Assembly: GCF_030406665.1 (NCBI RefSeq) | Contig: NZ_CP129121.1 | Coordinates: forward strand, 2,542,001 to 2,606,000 | Source: Halomonas halophila | GTDB lineage: Bacteria > Pseudomonadota > Gammaproteobacteria > Pseudomonadales > Halomonadaceae | Reading direction: 5' to 3' | Length of the DNA stretch: 64,000 nucleotides | Shown here: piece after piece, positions 10,344 to 19,146 of the stretch | Layout of the letters: the number at the start of each line of letters is the position of its first letter | Position numbering within the stretch: the first letter of the stretch is position 1 | Program-made: the position numbers and the translations under genes | Notes under the pieces: generated by a model | Database searches by the model: none | The model's input: only the letters and a program-made list of their open reading frames with translations | Told to the model about the DNA's origin: nothing

Positions 10344-11213
10344 TCAGGCGGCACGCGGCGCGCGGCGGCGCTGCCACCAGTCGTTGACCAGCAGCGAGGC
10401 CAGGATGATGGCCCCGCCCAGCGCCAGGCGAGGCAGGTCGGCGTCACGGTTCCAGATCAACAGGTTGACCAGCAGGCCCGCCGGCACCAGGGCGTTGTTC
10501 ATGACCGCCAGCGCGCCCGCATCGACCTTGGTCGCGCCGAGGTTCCACAGGAAGTAGCCCACGCCCGAGGCCACCAGTCCGAGCCAGGCCAGCACGCCCC
10601 ACTGCAGCGGCGTGGCGGGCAACGCCGAGGCATCGCCCCACCACAGGAAGGCCGGCACGGCCACGGCCACGGCGCCGAGGTAGAACCAGCCGAACACGGA
10701 CAGGCGGGACAGATCGGCGGGCAACCCGGCCGAGAGACGACGATAGCCGACCTGGCCCAGGGCGAAGCACAGGTTGGCGCCCTGGACCACCAGGAAACCG
10801 AGCCAGTAGTCACCATCCAGGCCGCGATAGCGGATCACCGCCGCCCCCAGCACCGCCATCGCCGCGGTCAGCAGGTGGAACGGCGAGAAGCGCTTGAACA
10901 GCAGGTCGTCGAGCAGGGTGATGTAGAGCGGCGTGAGCACCGTGAACAGCAGCACCTCGGGCACCGAGAGCAGCAGGAAGGACTGGTAGAAGAAGATGTA
11001 CATCACGCCGAGCTGCACGGCGCCGAGCCCCATCAGGGCCAGGCGCTGGCGCCCGCGCAGCAGGCGCGGCCGCAGCAGCGGCAGGAACAGCAGGGCCGCC
11101 AGCACGATGCGGGTCATCACCGAGAAGTAGCTGTCTACCTGACCGGCCAGGTAGACGCCGATCAGCGAGAACGAGAACGCCCAGAGGACGGTGATGCCGA
11201 CGAGATAGCCCAA
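10344..11213 (-). CDS. EamA/DMT-family transporter
   Basis: A 289-residue integral membrane protein with about ten hydrophobic segments arranged as two EamA repeats. It starts MGYLVGITVLWAFSFSLIGV and ends with a basic cytosolic tail (WWQRRRAPRAA). Family members export amino acids, amines or other small metabolites from the inner membrane; the substrate here is unknown. The start codon is a TTG at 11213 preceded by GGAG; no ATG fits the family's N-terminus. The nadK start lies 65 bp downstream, so cotranscription is possible. Confidence 0.85.
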   Translation of the reverse strand: MGYLVGITVLWAFSFSLIGVYLAGQVDSYFSVMTRIVLAALLFLPLLRPRLLRGRQRLALMGLGAVQLGVMYIFFYQSFLLLSVPEVLLFTVLTPLYITLLDDLLFKRFSPFHLLTAAMAVLGAAVIRYRGLDGDYWLGFLVVQGANLCFALGQVGYRRLSAGLPADLSRLSVFGWFYLGAVAVAVPAFLWWGDASALPATPLQWGVLAWLGLVASGVGYFLWNLGATKVDAGALAVMNNALVPAGLLVNLLIWNRDADLPRLALGGAIILASLLVNDWWQRRRAPRAA

Positions 11214-11281
11214 GGTTCCACTCCGTTTGGAAAAGCAAGGCGTCGAGGATTATACCGGCGGCATCCCGCCTGCCAAGCGGC

Positions 11282-11842
11282 TCAGCCCCGGCGGCGTTGC
11301 CGCAGGGCATGCAGCACGTAGGCCACCCCGGGTAGCCAGCCCAGCAGCGTCAGCCCCAGGGCGATCCACACGCGGCGCGAGCCGCCGCCGGCCAGCCCCA
11401 TCGCCAGCGGCGGCAGCAGCACCGCCAGCGTCACCAGGGCGGCGAAGGGCTCGGCGCGGCCGGCCGGGGCTGACTCGACGGCCGGCGGCGTGGCCGGTTC
11501 CGGTTCCGCGTCCGGCCGGGCGGGCTCGCTCGAGGCCGCGGATGGCGCCTCCGGCGCCCACTGTCCGACCTCGGCGGCCGCCGGCCGCGCGGGCGCCGAC
11601 TCATGCTCCAGGGCCTGACGATGGGCCTCGTGATCAATCTTCTGCGTCAGCTCGTCGGCGCCCTCGGCGAGTTCGTCGTGATAGCGCTCCCAGTCCTCCC
11701 AGTCGTGAGGGGTGCCCGCCCGGGGACGATGGTCTCCGGATTCACGGGCGCGTTCCCAGGCCTTCTCTTCCAGGGTATTGGGGCGCTCGCGGTCACGCTC
11801 TCCGTCCAGCCCCTTGCGGGCCAGGTATTCACGGGCATCCAT
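11282..11842 (-). CDS. YqaE/Pmp3-family membrane protein with acidic N-terminal extension
   Basis: A 186-residue protein. The last 55 residues (two hydrophobic segments with LLPPLAMGL and TLLGWLPGVAYVLHAL) match the small Pmp3/YqaE (UPF0057) stress membrane protein, normally about 50-60 residues. Here it is fused behind about 130 residues that are charged (DWEDWERYHDELAEGADELT) and then alanine/proline rich, likely a disordered cytosolic linker. Pmp3 proteins are linked to salt and membrane-potential stress; the extension is of unknown role. GGAG precedes the ATG. Confidence 0.75.
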   Translation of the reverse strand: MDAREYLARKGLDGERDRERPNTLEEKAWERARESGDHRPRAGTPHDWEDWERYHDELAEGADELTQKIDHEAHRQALEHESAPARPAAAEVGQWAPEAPSAASSEPARPDAEPEPATPPAVESAPAGRAEPFAALVTLAVLLPPLAMGLAGGGSRRVWIALGLTLLGWLPGVAYVLHALRQRRRG

Positions 11843-12094
11843 GGTGAAACTCCATCACTCATCGGGTGGCGGCATTGTGCCTCATTGGAGCGGTGTCTCA
11901 AGGGGCCAGTTCCCGGCGGGGCAGCAACCGTTGGTGGCGGTCGGCAGGCGGCGCGCCGTGAGTCGACTATGATGAACGCGAGACACGCCGCGGTCTCCGG
12001 CCGACCGACGGGCGCAGCACGCAACCATCACAAGGGACGTGCGCCCGGGCCGGGCCACCAGGCACGAGGTTCCACCGGGACGAGGAGAACCGCC

Positions 12095-12502
12095 ATGCCC
12101 AGCAAGGCTCCCACCATCGTACGCGAGATCATGTCGCGCGACTGCTATCGGGTCACCGGCAAGACGTCGGCCACCACCCTGGCCCAGGGCTTGGCCCTGC
12201 ACCGGCTGCCCGGGGCGCCGGTGGTCGACGAGCGCGACCAGCTGATCGGCTTCATCTCCGAGCAGGACGTGCTCGGCAAGCTGCTGGAGAGCGCCTACCT
12301 CGACGACGAGCCGCCGCTGGTCAGCGAACTGATGCGCAACGAGGTGCTGTCCGTGGCCCCGTCCAAGAGCATCACCGACCTGGCCCAGGAGATGCTGGGC
12401 GCCAAGCCCAAGATCTACCCGGTCACCGAACAGGGTCGCCTGGTCGGCATCGTGACCCGGCGCGACGTGCTCAGCGCCATCCTGCGCATGCGCCACTCCT
12501 GA
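12095..12502 (+). CDS. two-CBS-domain protein
   Basis: A 135-residue protein made only of a Bateman module: CBS 1 about residues 8-62 (IMSRDCYRVTGKTSATTLAQ) and CBS 2 about residues 75-130 (LMRNEVLSVAPSKSITDLAQ). Such stand-alone modules bind adenosine nucleotides and regulate partners; no partner is evident nearby. The start at 12095 is set by GAGGAG and by domain length; the frame is open further upstream, but that part has no CBS character. Region 11843-12094 upstream contains no gene I can support. Confidence 0.88.
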   Translation: MPSKAPTIVREIMSRDCYRVTGKTSATTLAQGLALHRLPGAPVVDERDQLIGFISEQDVLGKLLESAYLDDEPPLVSELMRNEVLSVAPSKSITDLAQEMLGAKPKIYPVTEQGRLVGIVTRRDVLSAILRMRHS

Positions 12503-12523
12503 CCCTTCACCGCTCCTCGCTTC

Positions 12524-12554
12524 CGACACCCGGCGCCGCCGGGTGTCGTCGTTT
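12524..12554 (+). terminator. terminator of the CBS gene
   Basis: A stem of 10-11 bp (12524-12534 with 12538-12548), a three-base loop and then TCGTTT. It lies 22 bp after the stop of the CBS gene. The T-run is short, so efficiency may be moderate. Confidence 0.7.
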
Positions 12555-12562
12555 GCGGACAT

Positions 12563-12593
12563 AAAAAAACCGCCTCATCGGTGATGAGGCGGT
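12563..12593 (-). terminator. orphan minus-strand terminator
   Basis: An 11-bp perfect stem (12569-12579 with 12583-12593), a three-base loop and, on the minus strand, seven T residues. This is one of the best terminators in the window, yet no minus-strand gene lies upstream of it between here and the next genes, which all point rightward. It may end a small RNA (see findings) or block antisense transcription. Confidence 0.75.
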
Positions 12594-12742
12594 CAAGGAT
12601 CGAATCGCAAGCTAGATCAACAGTGCTAGCGACTGCCATCGCTACTGTTGTCTGCACCTGTTCTGACAGTCTTGGCAGGAAAAGTTCAGACGGCGACGAA
12701 AAAATTCCACGCTCCCTATCCGGTGCCCGCTGACGACCGGGG

Positions 12743-12772
12743 TTGTCAGCGTTAAGCCATTGGCGATAGTAT
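12743..12772 (+). promoter_or_regulatory. sigma70 promoter of tRNA-Gly
   Basis: TTGTCA (12743-12748), an 18-base spacer and TAGTAT (12767-12772). The tRNA begins 12 bases after the -10 box, and the sequence between is GC-rich, as expected for a stringently controlled tRNA promoter. Confidence 0.65.
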
Positions 12773-12784
12773 CGAAATCGCCTC

Positions 12785-12858
12785 GCGGGTGTAGCTCAAT
12801 GGTAGAGCAGAAGCTTCCCAAGCTTAAGACGAGGGTTCGATTCCCTTCACCCGCTCCA
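12785..12858 (+). tRNA. tRNA-Gly (anticodon CCC)
   Basis: A 74-nt tRNA including an encoded CCA end. The acceptor stem GCGGGTG pairs with CACCCGC; the T-arm is GAGGGTTCGATTCCCTTC-like; the anticodon loop TTCCCAA holds CCC at 12817-12819. It closely resembles E. coli glyU, which reads GGG. Four anticodon-stem pairs are clear (AAGC/GCTT), while the top 27-43 pair would be G opposite A. A monocistronic unit by position; no other tRNA is adjacent. Confidence 0.95.
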
Positions 12859-12911
12859 CAGGCCTCTCACATCCTGACTCGCGCCCGCGAGCCGAACCGC
12901 CAGGTCCCGCC

Positions 12912-13283
12912 ATGGCCCTCTTCCTGACCGTTCTGGCCGTCTGCCTGCTGATCATCGGCGGCATGATCGCCATTCTGATGACCGCGCGCACGCCCCGCTA
13001 TCGCACCGAGCCCGAACACCTGCTCGAGCTGTTCGATCAGGCCCTCGAAAGCCGGGTCAGCGAGACCGAATGGAACGCGGTGGTCGGCTATCCGATTCGC
13101 CACGACGATTATCTGGAGGGCGTGCGGCGCCGCGCCCAGCGGCTGATGGACGAGCACGGCCGCCATGGCCGGGTGGCCCGCGGCAAGCCGCTGCTGGACG
13201 ACGAAGGACACGCCGACCTCAGCGCCCTGCGCGATCACCTCGCCGCGCGCACGGCCCTGCGCCACGGCGAAGAGCGGGAATGA
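12912..13283 (+). CDS. small membrane-anchored hypothetical protein
   Basis: A 123-residue protein with one N-terminal hydrophobic helix (LFLTVLAVCLLIIGGMIAILM) that probably anchors it in the inner membrane, followed by a charged, mostly helical cytosolic domain (SETEWNAVVGYPIRHDDYLEGVRRRAQRLMDEHG). I do not recognise a domain family beyond a conserved hypothetical of this kind. It begins 53 bp after tRNA-Gly and ends 62 bp before the AraC gene. Confidence 0.7.
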   Translation: MALFLTVLAVCLLIIGGMIAILMTARTPRYRTEPEHLLELFDQALESRVSETEWNAVVGYPIRHDDYLEGVRRRAQRLMDEHGRHGRVARGKPLLDDEGHADLSALRDHLAARTALRHGEERE

Positions 13284-13345
13284 GGCCTGGCGACGAATTC
13301 GGTACACTGGGCCTCATCCCGTGACCGCCGCGCCGGAGGGCGACG

Positions 13346-14146
13346 ATGACCAGCGCGATCCGCCAGTTTCCTCTCGATACCGCCATCCACCATCATGCCC
13401 ACGACTTCCACCAGATCGTGATCGGGCTCAATGGTCAGGCGGAGTTCGAGATCGAGGGCCTCGGCGGCTCGATCTCGGCGCTCTCGGGCTGCATCGTCCC
13501 GGCCAATCACATGCATTACTACGCCGGTACCGGCGACAACCATCAGCTGGTCCTCGACCTGCCGCAGGACGCGCTGTCGCTGACCGGCCATCACCATGAA
13601 CTGGCCCGGCTGTTCGACGCCCCGCGCTTCTTCGACCTGGATGCCTCGCTGGCCCGCTATCTCGAGTTCGTGCTCCAGGAGCTGCGCCTGCTGGCCAGTC
13701 AAGGCGCCCTGAGCGACCTGCAGCAGGACCGCCTGGCTGCCACCCTGCTCGGCTCGCTGCATGCCCGGCTGTCCGGCGACGCCTCGTCGACGGGGCGCCC
13801 CCTGGATCTCTCGGCCCTGGACCGCTACATCGACCAGCACCTGAGCGGCCAGCTCCGGGTCGCCGACCTGGCGGCCCAGGCCTGCCTCAGCGAAGCCCAC
13901 TTCACGGCACGCTTCCGCGCCCAGACCGGCCTCTCGCCGTGGCGCTACGTGATGCGTCGGCGCCTGGAGACGGCCCGACGCCTGATCCACGAGAGCCATC
14001 TGCCGCTCTCCGAGATCGCCGCGCTCACCGGATTCACCAACCAGAGCGCCCTCTCCCGCGCCTTTCGCCGCGACTACGGCCACCCCCCCAGCCAGCTGCG
14101 ACGCCCGGGCGCCAGGCGACTCGCCAGCAACGCACCGATGCCTTAG
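13346..14146 (+). CDS. AraC-family regulator, probable proline-catabolism activator (PruR-like)
   Basis: A 266-residue protein. An N-terminal cupin-like effector domain (HHHAHDFHQIVIGLNGQAEFEIEG) is followed by two C-terminal helix-turn-helix motifs (VADLAAQACLSEAHFTARFR and LSEIAALTGFTNQSALSRAF, about residues 170-250). It lies directly upstream of putA and in the same direction. Because PutA here lacks its own DNA-binding domain, an AraC-type activator like PruR of Pseudomonas is the expected regulator; the assignment rests on context. Confidence 0.83.
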   Translation: MTSAIRQFPLDTAIHHHAHDFHQIVIGLNGQAEFEIEGLGGSISALSGCIVPANHMHYYAGTGDNHQLVLDLPQDALSLTGHHHELARLFDAPRFFDLDASLARYLEFVLQELRLLASQGALSDLQQDRLAATLLGSLHARLSGDASSTGRPLDLSALDRYIDQHLSGQLRVADLAAQACLSEAHFTARFRAQTGLSPWRYVMRRRLETARRLIHESHLPLSEIAALTGFTNQSALSRAFRRDYGHPPSQLRRPGARRLASNAPMP

Positions 14147-14335
14147 ACCAAGGTCGTAAAAAAGCTGTCACCCGACGGCAACATCCGCGAATTCGTCAAA
14201 TCCCCCAACGGAATCGACAAGCAGAGCCCTCTCTGGCGCCCTACGCTTGCAGGATACCGTGCATCCGTCGGCGCTCCCCCTGACGCGGCGGCGGACACAC
14301 GACCCTGTGACGATCGGCTTCCATCGGGGAACGAC

Positions 14336-17300
14336 ATGCTCAACGCCAACAACATGCTGGAAGACGCCACCTGGCGTCAGGATCTCGACACCCTCTTCGC
14401 CCGCATCAGCGAACACTACGTGGTCGACGAGAACGACTTCGTCGAGGAGCTGATCCAGGCCCTCGGCGCGGGCCACCAGGACTTCGCCCGCACCGCCGAG
14501 AAGACCGCCGAGCTGGTACGCGAGATCCGCGAGATGGATACCGCCGTCGATACCATCGACGAGCTGCTCCAGCAGTACAGCCTGGATACCCACGAGGGCC
14601 TGATGCTGATGTGCCTGGCCGAGGCCATGCTGCGCATCCCCGACAAGGCCACCGCCGACGCCCTGATCGAGGACAAGCTCGGCCCCGCCGACTGGAAGGC
14701 GCACCTGGGCAAGAGCGAATCCTGGATGGTCAACGCCTCCACCTGGGGCCTGCTGATGACCGGCCGCGTGGTGACCCTGGACAAGCCCCAGGAAGGCCGT
14801 CCGTCCGGCTTCATCAACAAGATGGTCAACCGCATGGGCGAGCCGGTGATCCGGCGCGCCATGGTCGAGGCCATGAAGGTCATGGGCAAGCAGTTCGTCC
14901 TCGGCCGCGATATCGACGAGGCGCTCAAGCGCTCCAAGCCGCTGTTCGACAAGGGTTACACCTACTCCTACGACATGCTCGGCGAGGCCGCCCGCACCCG
15001 CCGTGACGCCAAGCGCTACTTCGACGACTACGCCCGCGCCATCGAGCGGGTCGGCAAGACCAGCCGTACGCTGTCCGCCAAGACGCCCACGCCGTCGATC
15101 TCGATCAAGCTCTCGGCGCTGCATCCGCGCTACGAGTTCGGCCGCCGCAAGCAGGTGCTGCGCGAGCTGGTCGGCAGCGTGCGCGAACTGGCCCAGATGG
15201 CCCGCGAGCGCGACGTGGCCGTGACCATCGACGCCGAGGAGGTCGACCGCCTGGAGCTGTCGCTGGAGGTGTTCCGCGCCGTCTACGAAAGCGAGACCTG
15301 CCGTGGCTGGGGCAAGTTCGGGCTGGTGGTCCAGGCCTACTCCAAGCGCGCCCTGCCGGTGCTGCACTACCTCAATCGCCTGGCCGAGCACCAGGGCGAC
15401 GAGATCCCGTTGCGCCTGGTCAAGGGCGCCTACTGGGACAGCGAGATCAAGGAATCCCAGCAGCTGGGCGTGGACGGCTACCCGGTCTACACCCGCAAGT
15501 CCGCCACCGACGTGGCCTATCTGGTGTGCTCGCGCTTCCTGCTCTCCGACGCCACCCGCGGCCGGATCTTCCCGCAGTTCGCCACCCACAACGCCCATAC
15601 CATCACCAGCATCCTCGAGCAAGCCAACGCCGCCGACCGGGCCTTCGAGTTCCAGCGCCTGCACGGCATGGGCGAGGCACTCTACGATGCGGCCCTCAAG
15701 CGCGCCCCCCAGGGCACCTACTGCCGCATCTACGCCCCCACGGGCGCCCACAAGGACCTGCTGCCCTACCTGGTGCGCCGGCTGCTCGAGAACGGCGCCA
15801 ACTCGTCGTTCGTCCACCAGCTGGTCGATCCCAAGGTGCCGGTGGAATCGCTGTGCGTGCACCCGGCGGAGACCCTGCGCCAGTACGATAGCCTGGCCAA
15901 CCCGCAGATTCCGCTGCCCCGCGATCTCTACGGGCCCGGTCGCCCCAACTCGAAGGGGGCAAACCTCAACATCCGCAGCCAGTACCAGCCGCTGATGGAT
16001 GCCATGGCGACGCACATGGACACCGTGTACGAGGCGCGCCCGCTGCTGGCCTTCGACGTGGCCAGCGACCCGGCGCAGACCCACGAGGTGACCGCGCCCT
16101 ACGACCGCCGCCAGCGCGTCGGCACGGTGCTGTGGACCACCAAGACACAGGCCGAGCAGGCCCTGGACGCCGCCTGGGCGGCCTTCCCGCGCTGGGAGGC
16201 GACGCCGGTGGGCGAGCGCGCCGACATCCTGCGTCGCTTCGCCGACCTGATGGAGGCGAACATGGCGGAGCTGATGGCGCTGTGTTCCCGCGAGGGCGGC
16301 AAGCTGCTCACCGACGGCGTCGACGAGATCCGCGAGGCGGTGGACTTCTGCCGCTACTACGCCGTGCGCGCCGAGGAGCTGTTCGCCGAACCGACCCGCC
16401 TGCCGGGGCCGACCGGCGAGTCCAACGAGCTGATGATGGGCGGCAAGGGCGTGTTCGCGGCGATCAGCCCCTGGAACTTCCCGGTGGCGATCTTCTGCGG
16501 CCAGATGGTCGCCACCGCCGTGGCCGGCAACACCGTGCTGGCCAAGCCCGCCGAGCAGACCTCGATCGTCGCCCATCGCGTCGTCGAGCTGCTGCGCGAG
16601 GCCGGCATGCCCCGCGACGTGGTGCAGCTGCTGCCCGGCGACGGTCCCACCGTCGGCAGCGTGCTGACCAGCGACCCGCGCGTCACCGGCGTGGTGTTCA
16701 CCGGTGGCACCGACACCGCCCAGGTCATCAACCGCGCCCTGGCCAACCGCGAGAACGCCGCGCTGCCGACCCTGGTGGCCGAAACCGGCGGCATGAACGC
16801 CATGATCGTCGATTCCACCGCCCTGCCCGAGCAGGTCGTGGCCGACGTCATCCATTCGGCCTTCCAGAGCGCCGGCCAGCGCTGCTCGGCGCTGCGCGTG
16901 CTCTACCTCCAGGACGACGTGGCCGACCGCGTGATCCAAATCCTCGAAGGCGCCATGGCCGAGCTTCACGTGGGCGACCCGCGCGACCTGGGCACCGACG
17001 TGGGCCCGGTGATCGACGAGGACGCCCGCCGGGGCCTGCAGGCGCACATCGACCGGCTCAAGGGCGAGGGTCGGCTGCTGGCCGAGACCCGGCTCGACCC
17101 GGCGCATACCGCCGAGGGCACCTTCATTGCCCCCAGCGCCTTCCAGATCGACGGCATCGACGCCCTGGAGCGCGAGCAGTTCGGCCCGGTACTGCACATC
17201 GTGCGCTACAAGGCCCAGGACCTCGACCGGGTGATCGAATCGATCAACGGGCGCGGCTATGGCCTGACGTTCGGCGTGCACAGCCGCAACGAATCCTTCG

Positions 17301-17527
17301 CCGAGGAGATCGCGCAGAAAATTCGCGTTGGCAACGTATACGTCAACCGCAATATCATCGGGGCCGTCGTCGGGGTCCAGCCGTTCGGCGGCCAGGGCTT
17401 CTCCGGAACGGGCCCCAAGGCGGGTGGGCCCCACTATCTTCTGCGGTTCGCCACGGAAAAGACGGTGACGATCAATACCGCCGCACTCGGCGGCAATGCG
17501 TCACTGCTTGCGCTGGGAGACGAGTGA
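14336..17527 (+). CDS. putA: bifunctional proline dehydrogenase / L-glutamate gamma-semialdehyde dehydrogenase
   Basis: A 1063-residue PutA. The proline dehydrogenase barrel covers about residues 80-480 (SIKLSALHPRYEF, RLVKGAYWDSEIK, FEFQRLHGMGEALYDA); the aldehyde dehydrogenase domain covers about 560-1050, with ISPWNFPVAIF, an ETGG motif and the nucleophile Cys850 in SAGQRCSALR. It oxidises proline with FAD, passing electrons to ubiquinone at the membrane, and then oxidises glutamate semialdehyde with NAD+. The N-terminal ribbon-helix-helix of E. coli PutA (about 1320 residues) is absent, so it should not self-repress. It is followed 43 bp later by putP. I see no certain promoter in 14147-14335. 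Confidence 0.96.
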   Translation: MLNANNMLEDATWRQDLDTLFARISEHYVVDENDFVEELIQALGAGHQDFARTAEKTAELVREIREMDTAVDTIDELLQQYSLDTHEGLMLMCLAEAMLRIPDKATADALIEDKLGPADWKAHLGKSESWMVNASTWGLLMTGRVVTLDKPQEGRPSGFINKMVNRMGEPVIRRAMVEAMKVMGKQFVLGRDIDEALKRSKPLFDKGYTYSYDMLGEAARTRRDAKRYFDDYARAIERVGKTSRTLSAKTPTPSISIKLSALHPRYEFGRRKQVLRELVGSVRELAQMARERDVAVTIDAEEVDRLELSLEVFRAVYESETCRGWGKFGLVVQAYSKRALPVLHYLNRLAEHQGDEIPLRLVKGAYWDSEIKESQQLGVDGYPVYTRKSATDVAYLVCSRFLLSDATRGRIFPQFATHNAHTITSILEQANAADRAFEFQRLHGMGEALYDAALKRAPQGTYCRIYAPTGAHKDLLPYLVRRLLENGANSSFVHQLVDPKVPVESLCVHPAETLRQYDSLANPQIPLPRDLYGPGRPNSKGANLNIRSQYQPLMDAMATHMDTVYEARPLLAFDVASDPAQTHEVTAPYDRRQRVGTVLWTTKTQAEQALDAAWAAFPRWEATPVGERADILRRFADLMEANMAELMALCSREGGKLLTDGVDEIREAVDFCRYYAVRAEELFAEPTRLPGPTGESNELMMGGKGVFAAISPWNFPVAIFCGQMVATAVAGNTVLAKPAEQTSIVAHRVVELLREAGMPRDVVQLLPGDGPTVGSVLTSDPRVTGVVFTGGTDTAQVINRALANRENAALPTLVAETGGMNAMIVDSTALPEQVVADVIHSAFQSAGQRCSALRVLYLQDDVADRVIQILEGAMAELHVGDPRDLGTDVGPVIDEDARRGLQAHIDRLKGEGRLLAETRLDPAHTAEGTFIAPSAFQIDGIDALEREQFGPVLHIVRYKAQDLDRVIESINGRGYGLTFGVHSRNESFAEEIAQKIRVGNVYVNRNIIGAVVGVQPFGGQGFSGTGPKAGGPHYLLRFATEKTVTINTAALGGNASLLALGDE

Positions 17528-17570
17528 TCCCCGCTCGTCGGTAACGACAACAAACTGAAGGAAGTCCCTC

Positions 17571-19052
17571 ATGGTCGAAAACAACGCCACCATAGGCTTT
17601 ACATTCGCGCTGTACCTGATCGTGATGCTCGGCATCGGGATCATCGCCTACAAGCGCACCAGCAACCTCTCCGATTACATCCTCGGCGGGCGCTCGCTGG
17701 GCCCCTGGACCTCGGCGATCTCCGCCGGGGCCTCGGACATGTCCGGCTGGCTGCTGCTGGGCCTGCCCGGCGCGGCCTACGCCAGCGGCCTGTCCGCGGG
17801 CTGGATCGCCGTCGGCCTGCTGGCCGGCACCTGGCTCAACTGGCTGCTGGTGGCACGTCGGCTGCGCGTCTACAGCTTCCGGGCCGATGACGCCCTGACG
17901 ATCCCGGACTTCCTGGCCAAGCGCTTCCGGGATAACAGCCAGCTGCTGCGGGTGATCTCGGCGGTGTTCATCCTGCTGTTCTTCATGTTCTACACCAGCT
18001 CCGGCCTGGTGGCAGGGGCCAAGCTGTTCGACACGGTGTTCGGCTTCGACTACACCCTGGCGTTGACCATCGGCACCCTGGCGATCATCTCCTACACCTT
18101 CTTCGGGGGCTTCCTAGCGGTGTCCTGGACCGACCTGATCCAGGGCCTGATGATGGCCGCGGCGCTGCTGATCGTGCCGGTCGTGGCGCTGACCGAGATG
18201 GGGGGCCTGGGCGGCAGCGCCCAGGAAATCCTGGCGGCCAACCCGGACATGCTGAAGTGGTTCACCGACGCGTCCACCGGCGAGGCGCTGTCGGTGATGG
18301 GCATCGTCAGCTCGCTGGCCTGGGGCCTCGGCTATTTCGGCCAGCCGCACATCCTGGCCCGCTTCGCCGCCATCCGCAGCGAGAAGGACATCCCCACCGC
18401 ACGCCGCATCGCGGTGAGCTGGAGCGCCCTGGGCCTGCTCGGTGCCATGGCCGTGGGCCTGCTCGGGACCGTCTACATGGCGCGTGACCTGGGCGACGGC
18501 GAGACCATCTTCATGGTCATGGTCAACGCCATCTTCCACCCGGTGATCGCCGGCGTGCTGCTGGCCGCCATCCTGGCCGCAGTAATGTCCACCGCCGACT
18601 CCCAGCTGCTGGTGTCGTCCTCGGCGCTGACCGATGACTTCTACAAGGCCATCTTCCGCAAGGATGCCACCCAGGGCGAACTGGTGTGGGTGGGCCGCTT
18701 CGCGGTCATCGGTATCGCCGTCATCGCCTACCTGCTGGCGCTGAACCCCGACTCCACGGTGCTGGGACTGGTGTCCTACGCCTGGGCAGGCTTCGGTGCG
18801 GCCTTCGGCCCGGCGCTGATCATGTCGCTGTTCTGGCGCCGCATGAACACCTGGGGCGCGCTGGCCGGCATCGTCGTCGGCGGCGTCACCGTGGTAGCCT
18901 GGGCCCAGATCTCCGGCGGCATCTTCGATCTCTACGAGATCGTGCCCGGCGTGATCTTCGCCTACATCGCCATCGTGGTGGTGAGCCTGGTGACCGAGGC
19001 GCCGACCGACGACATCACCGCCGAGTTCGACAGCCTCGAGGAAGCCGCCTGA
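17571..19052 (+). CDS. putP: sodium/proline symporter
   Basis: A 493-residue SSS-family transporter with about 13 membrane helices. SDYILGGRSLGPWTSAISAG and GASDMSGWLLLGLPGA are PutP signatures that include the Na+- and proline-binding helix-1/2 region. It imports proline with Na+ across the inner membrane, feeding PutA; in a halophile it may also serve osmotic proline uptake. The gap of 43 bp after putA and the terminator after it indicate a putAP operon. Confidence 0.95.
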   Translation: MVENNATIGFTFALYLIVMLGIGIIAYKRTSNLSDYILGGRSLGPWTSAISAGASDMSGWLLLGLPGAAYASGLSAGWIAVGLLAGTWLNWLLVARRLRVYSFRADDALTIPDFLAKRFRDNSQLLRVISAVFILLFFMFYTSSGLVAGAKLFDTVFGFDYTLALTIGTLAIISYTFFGGFLAVSWTDLIQGLMMAAALLIVPVVALTEMGGLGGSAQEILAANPDMLKWFTDASTGEALSVMGIVSSLAWGLGYFGQPHILARFAAIRSEKDIPTARRIAVSWSALGLLGAMAVGLLGTVYMARDLGDGETIFMVMVNAIFHPVIAGVLLAAILAAVMSTADSQLLVSSSALTDDFYKAIFRKDATQGELVWVGRFAVIGIAVIAYLLALNPDSTVLGLVSYAWAGFGAAFGPALIMSLFWRRMNTWGALAGIVVGGVTVVAWAQISGGIFDLYEIVPGVIFAYIAIVVVSLVTEAPTDDITAEFDSLEEAA

Positions 19053-19081
19053 TCGCGGCATCCGGACGAGAGAGCAAGCAA

Positions 19082-19113
19082 GAAGCCGCCTGCGGGCGGC
19101 TTCTTTCGTTTCG
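19082..19113 (+). terminator. terminator of putAP
   Basis: A 9-bp stem GAAGCCGCC/GGCGGCTTC (19082-19090 with 19095-19103), a four-base loop and then TTTCGTTT. It lies 30 bp after the putP stop. Confidence 0.88.
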
Positions 19114-19146
19114 TCATCCCGTCGTCACGTCCCCGGGGCGGCGAGA

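Noticed and set aside
12415..12657. An 80-codon minus-strand frame over the orphan terminator
   Set aside because: The frame runs through the terminator hairpin and then antisense into the CBS gene, which a real gene would not do; the hairpin better fits a non-coding transcript end.
12649..12660. CTGT...ACAG sequence resembling a LexA box (ctgttctgacag)
   Set aside because: The LexA consensus has eight bases between CTGT and ACAG; here only four are present.
14168..17434. A 1088-codon minus-strand frame antisense to putA
   Set aside because: It is entirely within putA and has the valine/histidine/glycine-rich composition expected from the complement of a GC-rich gene; no recognisable domain.
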